A stretch of DNA of 11,411 bases from Dictyocoela muelleri (lineage: Eukaryota > Microsporidia). A program made the position numbers and the translations under genes. The stretch covers positions 1-11,411 of the forward strand of contig SDVU01000454.1 in assembly GCA_016256075.1 (NCBI GenBank). The letters run 5' to 3'. A model generated the notes under the pieces. The model did not search any database and was not told where the DNA came from. It saw nothing but the letters and a program-made list of their open reading frames with translations. Positions 1 through 7,321 of this stretch are shown here, piece after piece. Numbering within the stretch: the stretch's first letter is position 1; every line of letters begins with the position of its first letter.

Positions 1-459
1 TAAGGTTTAACAGGCACATTATTTTTTCTCCTTAAAAATAGACAATCGTTCACTAAATTTCGTATCAGAACAACAACAACCCCAAATTGAATAACAAGCA
101 TCAGGTATAATTATCAATAGGCTAGAGTGAGATAGGTACTAGTTTATATACGGGTTAGTTAATCAAAGAGTACTTTAAAAGACGAGAAAATAAAAAAACA
201 AAATTTCATGATATTTAATAACCTCGAAATCTTTTTTTTTCAAATATATTTTTTTCCAAATTAGGAAATAAAATAGACCAAATCGAAAAGGGATTCAAAG
301 TTGTTTAATGTCATTAAATTTTGCTTTTTTTTAAAAAAAAAATCGTTATTTATTTTGATGAGACTTTTGGGATAGACTAACTCGTCGAAAACCACATTTA
401 ACAGCTTGGTGTATAAATTATTCACCGATAAGATACTAGAAGGCTGATTTCTATCAGTA
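1..459. other. AT-rich stretch, no gene recognised
   Basis: No reading frame with an ATG start and useful length was seen on either strand, and there is no clear repeat. Because the integrase fossil follows directly on the plus strand, this may be further decayed retroelement sequence, but nothing recognisable supports that. Confidence 0.4.
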
Positions 460-1110
460 AATATTTCTGTTAATGTTGATTTTGGTCTTTAAGAATTTTC
501 CTGCATACTTCGTCAAAATTTCTAATATTTAAAATCTCTTTAAGATTGTGTGACCATGTAAAATTCTGCCTGTCTCACGGACTTGCTTCCAACAACCAGA
601 CAAACTCCTTATAATTTAATGTTTGGGACCCTATTTAAGAAATTTACGATTAATAGAATTATAGGTATATTGGTTAACATATTCGATACTGAAATAATTG
701 TAGTTCAACATGAAAATAAAACCGAAGATCCTGAGGATACTTTAAACATAATAATTTTAATTCAAATTTTATAAAAAATATGGATCTAATTTAAACAAAA
801 AACCGAGAAAATTTATTTTTAAATGAACTGTATAACGATTCTGCAATAGTACATACATAAAGGCTTCAAATAGAATGGTTGAAAAGAGTATGTGGATAAA
901 TGACTATATTGAGTTTAGTATTGGAAATTGAGTTCTTAAAAACCCTATTTAAATAATAACCAAGGAACTAGAAGACGACCACTGTATGAACATCTCGATA
1001 CAGAGGTATATGTCGTAATAGACATATTGCAATTTGATAAAGTTAAACTGTGAAAAAAATCGGATCCTTAATACGAACTAGAGATGAAATAAGCACGCGA
1101 GATCTGAGAT
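460..1110 (+). mobile_element. Fossil Ty3/Gypsy integrase region
   Basis: The clearest remnant lies near 580-640. The plus strand there encodes TPYNLMFG, the block found near the end of the integrase core of Ty3/Gypsy elements (usual form TP[FY]xLxFG). A weaker upstream stretch near 470-490 resembles the VDFG/DNG-x-EF region of the core. A region near 980-1050 could be the integrase C-terminal domain, but that is inference. The element is broken, with many breaks over about 650 bp, and has no recognisable LTRs. It looks old, although I did not estimate an age. Polarity matches the protease/RT fossil at the right end of the window, but integrase is the last pol domain and lies to the left here, so this should be a different copy. 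Confidence 0.55.
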
Positions 1111-1515
1111 TAGTTGAACTCAATAAATTTTAATTTATTAAATTTATTTCACCAAATTATTTTTTCTCATTTGAATTGAAATCACTTTATTGATATTAAA
1201 AAAAATTTGTCATCATTAAAAAGCATGTTAAAATAGTAGATTATAATTTAGATATTTTACAAACATAGCTTCATGGAGAAAATCTTTCCTTTTTGATCTT
1301 CCTTCCAAAAAAACATTTAAACAAAAATTTTAATACCCATATAATATTTTATTTTCTTTATTGCAATTCTTCAGCACAAAAATGCAAAACTCAAATCTTG
1401 AGTATTTGAAGTTTTTTCTGTTAGGAATTAGAAATTTATTTATAGATTTCAAGACCATTGAGTTTTTGATAGATTTTAAAAATTAAATATTTTGATTTTT
1501 TTTAAAAAAAATTTG
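1111..1515. other. AT-rich spacer, no gene recognised
   Basis: The stretch is AT-rich with many short A and T runs. No ATG-initiated frame of useful length, tRNA-like fold or inverted repeat was seen. It separates the integrase fossil from the minisatellite. Confidence 0.4.
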
Positions 1516-1520
1516 CTTCA

Positions 1521-1919
1521 TCTACGGACTGACATTCTCTACGGACTGGCATTTTCTACGGACTGACTTATTCTCTACGGACTGACTTCCTTTACGGACT
1601 GATCCTCTACGGACTGATCCTCTACGGACTGGCATCCTCTACGGACTGACTTCCTTTACGGACTGATCCTCTACGGACTTATCCTCTACGGACTGACATT
1701 CTCTACGGACTGACATCCTCTACGGACTGACTTCCTTTTCGGATTGATCCTCTACGGACTGATCCTCTACGGACTGATCCTCTACGGACTGACTGATCCT
1801 TTACGGACTGATCCTCTACGGACTGATCCTCTACGGACTGATCCTCTACGGACTGATCCTCTACGGACTGGCATCCTCTACGAACTGACTTCCTTTACGG
1901 ACTGATCCTCTACGGACTG
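1521..1919. repeat. Minisatellite, 25 units, core CTACGGACTG
   Basis: Twenty-five head-to-tail units were counted by eye, the last one partial. The basic unit is TCTACGGACTGATCC (15 bp). Longer forms of 17 bp (endings such as GACATCC, GGCATCC, GACTTCC) and 19 bp also occur. A 17-17-15 block of 49 bp (GCATCC or ACATCC unit, then ACTTCC unit, then a TTTACGG or similar unit) recurs at 1621, 1702 and 1860, so there is a higher order. Five units read T[T/C]TTACGG-like instead of TCTACGG at their start. Unit lengths that are not multiples of three argue against a coding repeat, though 15-bp runs would read SVEDQ on the minus strand. The array is far richer in GC than its surroundings. Confidence 0.95.
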
Positions 1920-2213
1920 TGACATTTAATATAAAATTTAAGTATCGTGGTTAGAATTATTTTATAATTACCTTAATAAATAAATAATTGAGAATGACAT
2001 TAAGCGATTAATAACAAGCAGGAATATACAGATGTTCTTTGTAGTTGATTAAGTTTGTGTAATCTTTAAAAGTTAACATAAGAGACTCTCTTACGTGTTG
2101 TATGGGTATGTTGATTCAATTAACAAATAAGTAGTGAAAAAAAATCATAAAAAGCCTTTAATTACCCGTATCCTCATGAGTTATAAATAAAACGAAAAAT
2201 TTAAATAAAAAAT

Positions 2214-2275
2214 ATCTGGTAGCTCAGAAGTGAGGTATGACTGACCTCCAGAAACTAAAGGTCTAAATACCAGAT
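2214..2275 (+). other. tRNA-like foldable segment (possible decayed tRNA)
   Basis: ATCTGGTA at 2214-2221 pairs perfectly with TACCAGAT at 2268-2275, closing like an acceptor stem. Inside, TAGCTCAG (2220-2227) resembles a Pol III A box. GAGGT-ATGACTG-ACCTC (2232-2248) makes a 5-bp stem with a 7-nt loop, T at the position of U33 and GAC as anticodon (valine if read as a tRNA). GGTCTAAATACC (2260-2271) is B-box-like. Against a working tRNA: the closed segment is only 60-62 nt, no proper D arm fits beside the anticodon-like stem, and the B-box-like stretch overlaps the 3' acceptor strand. It could be a tRNA that lost part of its D arm, or a chance fold. Confidence 0.25.
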
Positions 2276-2540
2276 TAAAGAAAGTTTTTAAATTTAAAAA
2301 ATGATGGATATTTTGGAATATAAAAGATCTTATAGATATAATTTCACATTTTACAAATGTTTTTTATAATCAATTTATTAAGTTTTGAGTTTTTTTAAAA
2401 GAATTTTTTTACAAATAAATAATAAAATTACAAGTAATAAAGATATATTTTATAATATCACAACCTGAATAAGTTTGAAATAATAATTTTTTAATAATAA
2501 TATCAAAACCCGAATAATTTTTTAAATAATAATTTTTTTA
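2276..2540. other. AT-rich spacer, no gene recognised
   Basis: Almost pure A/T, with TTAATAATAAT-type runs that grade into the following tandem repeat. No gene or stable fold was seen. Confidence 0.4.
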
Positions 2541-2544
2541 ATAA

Positions 2545-2660
2545 TAATTTTTTAAATAATACAAAATTGATGAATATTATTTTTTAAATAATACAAAATT
2601 GATGAATATTAATTTTTTAAATAATACAAAATTGATGAATAATAATTTTTAAATAATATT
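2545..2660. repeat. AT-rich tandem repeat, about 32-33 bp unit, three copies
   Basis: The segment ACAAAATTGATGAATATTA, or its last variant, begins at 2561, 2593 and 2626. The spacing is therefore 32 and 33 bp. Each copy is preceded by TTTTTTAAATAAT. The copies are nearly identical, which suggests recent tandem duplication. Confidence 0.85.
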
Positions 2661-3242
2661 TTAATCATTTTTTTTCCTAAAAGTATAAAATTAAGAAAAC
2701 AATAAATTTTAAATTTTTCTAAAAATAAATTCATATTTTCACGATTTATCAACGAAAAAAAAATGAAAAGTTTTAGAATTAAATATACTTTAAATATCGA
2801 TAATCTCGAATTTTTCAACTTTTAGATAATTATTGGAATTAAATTTAAAATAAAATGCCCAATCTATCATTTTTTTTCTTAAGTCTAATTTTAAATAGAA
2901 AATTTAATAATAATTGTCTGAAAACAGGAGAAATTACATAATCAATTGTAAATCACTATGAGTTTTCAGATTTATATGAAGATGGAATCACAAGAAAAAT
3001 AAATATTTTTGTTTGTTTATCCTCATGAAGGGTTAATAAAATTTTTTTTTATAAAAATCGAAAATTTTAATAATGATTTTATTCAGAAAAATGATTAAAT
3101 TTTCTTTAAAACTTTAATGAATTGAAAATAAATATTTTATGAAATTAAATCTAAATTAAAGATAAAATTGGTTTGATGAGTTTTTGAAAGTGATAAAAAC
3201 CCTAAATTGTTTGTTAAAAAGACAAGAGTCGAAAAATGAATA
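2661..3242. other. AT-rich intergenic DNA, no gene recognised
   Basis: The only sizeable minus-strand frame near here (about 2609-2818) would begin with TTG, overlaps the tandem repeat and encodes a low-complexity K/F/L/I/N-rich peptide with no motif, so it is not called. No RNA gene or inverted repeat was noticed. Confidence 0.4.
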
Positions 3243-3400
3243 AATTAAGAATTTAATTAAGAATTTAATTAAGAATTTTATTAATAATTTAATTAAGAAT
3301 TTAATTAAGAATTTAATTAAGAATTTAATTAAGAATTTAATTAAGAATTTAATTAAGAATTTGAATTTAATTAATAATTTAATTAATAATTTAATTTAAT
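3243..3400. repeat. 12-bp tandem repeat AATTAAGAATTT
   Basis: About 13 copies of a 12-bp unit (AATTAAGAATTT and the variant AATTAATAATTT) lie head to tail. Units near the right edge are less regular, with a short insertion near 3361. It is an expanded AT microsatellite or minisatellite with no coding signal. Confidence 0.9.
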
Positions 3401-3420
3401 AAAAAAAGATTAAAGTAATT

Positions 3421-3659
3421 CACGTCAAGGTTGATTTCAATGATTATTTTTGTCAAGTTTTCGAAAAATAACCTTTTTATATTTTAAAAAATCTTTAAAA
3501 AAATCTTAAAAGAAAAAATTTACTATTTAAAAAATTTCTTAATTAAAAAATTTTTTATTTTAAATTTCTTAAAAAAAATTTACTAATTAAGAAATTTAAA
3601 AAAAATTTAAAATTAAAAAATTTACTAATAAAAAAATCTTAAAAGAAAAATTTAAATAA
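3421..3659. other. A/T-rich downstream flank of the Lunapark gene
   Basis: This lies directly 3' of the minus-strand gene that ends at 3660. From about 3490 it is made of variants of AAATTTACTAATTAAG and its complement, so it can fold on itself in several ways. It presumably holds the 3' end signals of the gene, but no specific terminator can be named. Confidence 0.4.
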
Positions 3660-4262
3660 TCAACACTCTTTAAGTTTATCATTAAAATGCTGACAATGAT
3701 AACACTTAAATTTTGATTGATTATAATTTTTAGGATGTACAAGACCATTATGATAATAACATTTTTCACAAATCAATGCATACATCGTACTAGGATCTTC
3801 ACCAATAATAGCATCAGTCAATGAATCTACCAAACTCTTTTTATTTTCTGTAATTTTCGGCTTTCTACTTTCTTTCTCGTATTTTTCAACTATTTTTCTT
3901 GTTTCGATGTATTGAGTGTCTTTTTTAAATTCCTCGATTTTTGACTTTTGAAGATCCTTAAGGGACTCTAAAAATTTCTCATTGGTTGAAACTCGTCTGT
4001 TGACAATCTTCAAAATAATTTTTCTAAGAATTAAAGCAATTGCAGTCATAATTAATGATAATTTTATAAATCTTAATTCAATGACAATGTTATAAATTGT
4101 TATTAAGAGTATATAAATTGATAGTATAAAATAAAAATTTTTGTTTAAATATAATTGGTATTGTTTTAATGACGATAAAGATGTTTCCGTCTTTTTTATT
4201 TTCTTTTCTAACGACAAAAGTGTGTCTTTGAGAGTTGGAGATTTTTTGAAGAATCTGAACAT
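3660..4262 (-). CDS. LNP1: Lunapark-type ER membrane protein with zinc ribbon
   Basis: This 200-aa protein has the full Lunapark layout. A short N-terminal cytosolic stretch with a charged helix (about 11-35) comes first. Two hydrophobic segments follow (about 43-61 and 66-87) that can form a hairpin in the ER membrane, then a basic, coiled-coil-like region (about 92-135). The C-terminal Lunapark domain (about 143-196) carries YALICEKC and HNG at 161-173 and KCYHC at 186-190, so the zinc ligands are C165, C168, C187 and C190. Family members in yeast and animals sit at three-way junctions of the tubular ER, working with atlastin/Sey1 and reticulon proteins. That role is inferred here from family knowledge. 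The protein is shorter than animal Lunapark (about 400 aa), as is usual for microsporidian proteins. The ATG is preceded directly by CCCC on the coding strand, which fixes the start. No intron is needed. The gene lies 465 bp downstream of the ubiquitin-like gene on the same strand. Confidence 0.92.
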   Translation of the reverse strand: MFRFFKKSPTLKDTLLSLEKKIKKTETSLSSLKQYQLYLNKNFYFILSIYILLITIYNIVIELRFIKLSLIMTAIALILRKIILKIVNRRVSTNEKFLESLKDLQKSKIEEFKKDTQYIETRKIVEKYEKESRKPKITENKKSLVDSLTDAIIGEDPSTMYALICEKCYYHNGLVHPKNYNQSKFKCYHCQHFNDKLKEC

Positions 4263-4266
4263 GGGG
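4263..4266 (-). promoter_or_regulatory. CCC start-codon motif of the Lunapark gene
   Basis: CCCC lies immediately upstream of the ATG on the minus strand. A CCC-like motif close to the start codon is a published hallmark of microsporidian genes and is thought to mark the transcription/translation start. It supports both the chosen start and the microsporidian assignment. Confidence 0.7.
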
Positions 4267-4318
4267 TCAATAATTCAGTTTAGTATTAAAATTTAAATTG
4301 TAAGAAGCAGATTATTAA

Positions 4319-4662
4319 GAATTAAAAAGTTGGATTAAAAGATTAAATAAATTAAATAGATTAAATAAATTAAATAAATTAAATAAATTAAAATAAATTA
4401 AATAAATAAATTAAAAAGATTAAAAATATAGATTAAATAAATAAATTTAATCAAAAGTATTAATTAAGATTAAAATAAATAAATAAATAGATTAAATAAA
4501 AATATTAAATAAATTAATTAAAATAAATTAAATAAATAGATTAAATAAATAAATAAATTAAATAGATTAAAAATATTAAATAAATAAATTAAATAGATTA
4601 AAATAAATTAAATAAATATATTAAATAAATAAATTTAATCAAAAGTATTTATTAAGATTAAA
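4319..4662. repeat. AT simple-repeat tract (TTAAATAAA type) between the two genes
   Basis: This is a long irregular array of ATTAAATAAATTAAATAGA-type units of about 8-10 bp. Within it a 35-40-bp segment containing TTTAATCAAAAGTAT occurs twice, at about 4446 and 4634, i.e. 188 bp apart, so a larger block was duplicated. It lies between two same-strand genes and shows no coding signal. Confidence 0.85.
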
Positions 4663-4727
4663 GCATTATTTTTTTCAAGACTTATTTATATTTCAAAATA
4701 TTCAATTCTCTTCTATAATTAAATAAA

Positions 4728-5156
4728 TTAGTCATCTAAAAGTAAAAACTTTAAATACAAAAAAATATTTTTAAGTATAACATTCATTTCATTTTCATCA
4801 TAAAAATCAATTAAATTATCTATTTTATTTATATTACTATTTTTAATTTCATTTTTAGCAAGTTTTATTTTTTTACTTAAAACATTGTTAAAAACATCAT
4901 CTATCGTGTCATTAAGAGGTATTGAATTGTAATGGTCTATAATTATAGGCGTTTGGTTTTTGCAGATCAGGTAGTATTTGTTTTTGTGTAAATGTAAAAT
5001 TTGATTTTTAACTGGAATACCGTATTTTGTAAATATTGCATTTTTAATTTCATCTTCGGTTATGGTGATTTCATCGGTGATGTTTATGTTATTGTTAGTA
5101 TTAATATCTATTGTCCACGTTTCGCCTGTTATTTTATTTATTTTTAATTTTTTCAT
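4728..5156 (-). CDS. Protein with N-terminal ubiquitin-like domain
   Basis: The 142-aa protein is rich in N, K and I, as expected for the base composition. Residues 1-85 align by eye with ubiquitin. KINKITGETWTIDI (5-18) resembles the first beta hairpin (VKTLTGKTITLEV). EDEIKNAIFTKYGIPVKNQ (34-52) resembles the central helix and its GIPPDQQ turn. HLHKNKYYLI (55-64) and HYNSIPLNDTI (75-85) fit the later strands and the SDYNI region. There is no di-glycine end, so it is not conjugated as ubiquitin is. The domain is followed by a helical, lysine-rich tail (88-142) with a hydrophobic stretch NIFLYLKFLLL near the end. A ubiquitin-like adaptor (shuttle, UBL/UBX type or similar) is possible, but the exact family is unknown. 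It is not one of the ubiquitin-ribosomal fusions, since the tail is unlike S27a or L40. CCC directly precedes the ATG and fixes the start. Confidence 0.82.
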   Translation of the reverse strand: MKKLKINKITGETWTIDINTNNNINITDEITITEDEIKNAIFTKYGIPVKNQILHLHKNKYYLICKNQTPIIIDHYNSIPLNDTIDDVFNNVLSKKIKLAKNEIKNSNINKIDNLIDFYDENEMNVILKNIFLYLKFLLLDD

Positions 5157-5159
5157 GGG
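5157..5159 (-). promoter_or_regulatory. CCC start-codon motif of the ubiquitin-like gene
   Basis: On the coding strand, AACCC abuts the ATG. It is the same arrangement as in the Lunapark gene, with zero spacing, and strengthens both start calls. Confidence 0.65.
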
Positions 5160-5186
5160 TTAATTACAAAATGATATTTACTTTAA

Positions 5187-5275
5187 GATTTCAAGATTGA
5201 TAATTGATAATTAAGATTGATAATTGATAATTGATAATTAGGATTGATAATTAAGATTTTAAGATTGATAATTGA
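5187..5275. repeat. Short tandem repeats of AAGATTGATAATTGATAATT
   Basis: Seven to eight interleaved copies of GATAATT, joined by GATT or AAGATT, lie just upstream of the ubiquitin-like gene. It could be part of the promoter region, but no known site is recognised. Confidence 0.8.
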
Positions 5276-5358
5276 AGTTTTTTAATTGAAATTTTTTAAA
5301 AATTAAAGTTTAATTTATAACTAGGCCAGTCAAGATTAATAGATGAAAACTGTAATAA

Positions 5359-5727
5359 TTTTATTCCGAAAATATTCTATTTATTAACTCAGAAAGTTGT
5401 TTTAACCCTTTGTTTCTTAATCTTCGAATTTCTGTCTATCTTAGTTTATCAAGAATTCAAGTTGTAATTCGTTTTATCAATGACTCAGCAGAATACAGTA
5501 TTTATAATCCTTTGAATGAATTTTTTATTTTCATATTTATTTTGACGAGATGCATATTCGTAATAATCATAATAAGTATAATGTCTCTTTTAGTTTTTTT
5601 AAATGATATTAAAAAATATTATCAACTATACCACACTAGAACAACATTATATTATTGCTATATTTCTAAAGTCATTAAACATTTTATCTTTTACGATTAT
5701 TTAAGTTGCATCAAGAGAAATAAATAA
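5359..5727 (+). other. Uncertain open frame with a membrane-like segment
   Basis: A plus-strand frame stays open from 5359 to the stop at 5725-5727. It has no ATG until 5581, which would leave only 49 codons. The hydrophobic stretch IFIFILTRCIFVIIIISIM and then SLLVFL could span a membrane. The preceding part (for example VVIRFINDSAEYSIYNPL) has a less biased composition than random AT-rich DNA would give. No CCC motif sits at any ATG and no family is recognised. It may be a gene that lost its start, or simply an AT-rich chance frame. Confidence 0.2.
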
Positions 5728-5805
5728 AAAACTTAAATTTTATATTCAGGTGTTAATCAATTAGTAACTTTCATACGAAATGGGTTTATATCTCATAAAT
5801 TGTCG

Positions 5806-5873
5806 TTATCCGGATTTTCGCCTTAGGCGAAAAAACGAATAGCACTTATGGCCTTAATCCGGATTTTTGCCTT
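5806..5873. repeat. 49-bp-spaced direct repeat with ATCCGGAT and a perfect palindrome
   Basis: ATCCGGAT, itself a perfect 8-bp palindrome, occurs at 5808-5815 and 5857-5864. Each copy is followed by TTTTCGCC or TTTTTGCC. In the left copy this runs on into a 19-bp perfect odd palindrome, TTTTCGCCTTAGGCGAAAA (5815-5833). The two copies look like a tandem duplication of a 49-bp unit whose second copy has lost the palindrome. GC-containing order of this kind stands out in the AT-rich surroundings. Function unknown. Confidence 0.75.
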
Positions 5874-5974
5874 TGTAAAAATAACTCCTAATTAATAGAC
5901 TAAATTATATAATGAGTAAAAGAGAATAATCTATGTTGATATTAGATGGCTATCTATATCATTTTTCTTCCTCT

Positions 5975-6151
5975 GGTACGTCTGATAGGTACGTCTGGTA
6001 GGTACGTCTGGTAGGTAGGTTTGGTAGGTGCGTCTGGTAGGTACTTTTAGGTACGTTTGTTAGGTACGTCTGAAGGTCCGCCTGGGAGGTCCATTTGGAA
6101 GGTCCGTCTGGTAGGACGTCTGGTACGTACGTCTGGTACGTACGTCTGATA
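5975..6151. repeat. Minisatellite, 13-bp unit GGTACGTCTGGTA, about 14 units
   Basis: Fourteen units were counted. Most are 13 bp, three are 12 bp and one is 11 bp. The centre units carry variants such as GGTCCGCCTGGGA. A minus-strand frame (ATG at 6166-6168, stop near 5959) crosses it and would encode TYQT-type repeats. The mixed unit lengths shift its phase, it has no CCC motif and it matches no protein, so it is treated as non-coding. The array is GC-richer than its flanks, like the one at 1521-1919, but the unit is different. Confidence 0.9.
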
Positions 6152-6740
6152 TAATATGGAAACGTCATTTCTGTTGGTGTAGAGAAAAAGTTTTATAAAA
6201 GATGATTCCTTGCCATCAATTCTACATAATCATTGTCATGAAAAAAATCCACTATATTGTCAAAAATATTAATACTGAAATTTAAAATAAAGCGAAAAAT
6301 ACAAATGACAATTTTGAACATACATTTAATAGGACTCTAAAACAAGAAAATGTAAAAAATTATTCGTCATTAATTATTTATAAAATATGCGTGATAGATG
6401 ACAAAATATAGAAGAAAAATAACGAATACATTATTTTTAATAGTAGGATTAGAGTGTTTAAATTATTAAATTTCACACCTGATAATGAATTGTTTTTGCC
6501 ATGATAATGATGATATGTTAATGTTTTTTTTCTGATTGGTAATTTAATATAGCTAAAAACTCTGATGTATTAATATTGATGGGACCTTTAAGACAGTGCT
6601 AATTGATACAGCAAATTATTTCTATCCAAGGAAGATATTTCAATGAAAAAATTTGTTTGATATATATATATAAATTTCTAAGATCAAAGGCTGAAAAGAA
6701 TTGTCGTACTCATGTCAAAATTAAGCCGATAAATTTAATT
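6152..6740. other. AT-rich intergenic DNA, no gene recognised
   Basis: No ATG-initiated frame of useful size and no RNA gene were seen. A short TA run (about 6660-6672) is present. The segment AAGATCAAAGGCTG near 6679 recurs almost exactly near 6927, which may mark an old duplication or a decayed repeat around the hairpins. Confidence 0.4.
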
Positions 6741-6791
6741 AATTTTGATTTATTAAATTTTGAATCTTTCAAAATTTAATAAATCAAAATT
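6741..6791. repeat. Perfect hairpin, 22-bp arms, 7-nt loop
   Basis: Arm 6741-6762 (AATTTTGATTTATTA, then AATTTTG) is exactly complementary to 6770-6791, with AATCTTT as the loop. A perfect 22-bp stem is unlikely to be left over from old decay. It could be a small foldback element or a cruciform-forming site. No terminator-like role can be claimed in a eukaryote. Confidence 0.9.
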
Positions 6792-6809
6792 TTGCATTAA
6801 AGAAATCAA

Positions 6810-6870
6810 ATCCTGTACTCATACAGGATATGAACAACATCAATAAAACACCGTGCAAGAATATTTGCAC
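6810..6870. repeat. Two further short hairpins
   Basis: ATCCTGTA (6810-6817) pairs with TACAGGAT (6822-6829) around CTCA. GTGCAA (6853-6858) pairs with TTGCAC (6865-6870) around GAATAT. Together with the 22-bp hairpin just upstream, three stems fall within 130 bp. Confidence 0.6.
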
Positions 6871-6998
6871 ATCTTATATTCTTATAGGCCAACCACCTAG
6901 AGCGAGACATATCATCGTGAATTCAAGATCAAAAGGCTGTGAAATAATAATAGAAATCGAATTGCTAGTGAATCATGACATGCAACCAACACAGTAGG

Positions 6999-7008
6999 TT
7001 TCTAGAAC
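6999..7008. repeat. Left target-site duplication of the composite transposon
   Basis: TTTCTAGAAC directly precedes the outer GGGTTAG end. It matches TTTGTAGAAC at 8582-8591 in 9 of 10 bases. Merlin elements make 8-9 bp duplications, so the length fits. Confidence 0.7.
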
Positions 7009-7321
7009 GGGTTAGTTACCACTTGTAAAAATTAATAAATTGAATTGGTAAAAAGATAGAACATGATTCTTATTTGTAATAAGCTCAGATTTATGAGATA
7101 AATTTTAAAATGAAGTAATCTTATCAATGGCTCTGATATATAGAGGTTTACAAAAAATGCACCTTGCACGATTTTTTGTAAACCTCTATATATCAGAGCC
7201 ATTGATAAGATAACTTCATTTTAAAATTTATCTCATAAATCCGAGCTTATTACAAATAAGAATGATGTTCTATCCTTTTACCAATTGCGATTTACTAATT
7301 TTTACAGGTGGTGACTAACCC
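7009..7321. mobile_element. Left foldback MITE (arms about 150 bp)
   Basis: Arm 7009-7158 is complementary to 7171-7321 around a 12-nt loop, GCACCTTGCACG. By eye there are about nine differences between the arms. Nearly all lie in the outer 85 bp, while the inner 60 bp are almost perfect. The outer ~80 bp (GGGTTAGT... to ...GTAATAAGCTC), plus TATGAGATAAA a little further in, are shared with the right foldback module. The core, with GGCTCTGATATATAGAGG, is not. It has no coding capacity. Confidence 0.92.

Noticed and set aside
583-774. 63-codon plus-strand frame as an intact gene
   Set aside because: It begins at TTG, has no CCC motif, and its readable part is the TPYNLMFG block of a decayed Gypsy integrase.
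1521-1919. Coding repeat (SVEDQ on the minus strand)
   Set aside because: The 17- and 19-bp units shift the frame repeatedly, and no long frame results.
1521-1919. CRISPR array
   Set aside because: Units are contiguous and similar throughout; there are no unique spacers of regular length, and the context is eukaryotic.
2214-2275. Functional tRNA-Val(GAC)
   Set aside because: It is too short, no D arm fits, and the T-arm-like stretch overlaps the acceptor strand.
2609-2818. 69-codon minus-strand frame
   Set aside because: It begins at TTG, overlaps a tandem repeat and encodes a low-complexity AT-driven peptide with no motif.
4728-5156. Ubiquitin-ribosomal protein fusion (S27a or L40)
   Set aside because: There is no Gly-Gly junction, and the tail lacks the basic zinc-finger ribosomal part.
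5959-6168. 69-codon minus-strand frame with TYQT repeats
   Set aside because: It is produced by the 13-bp minisatellite; unit lengths of 11-13 bp break the phase, and there is no CCC motif at its ATG.
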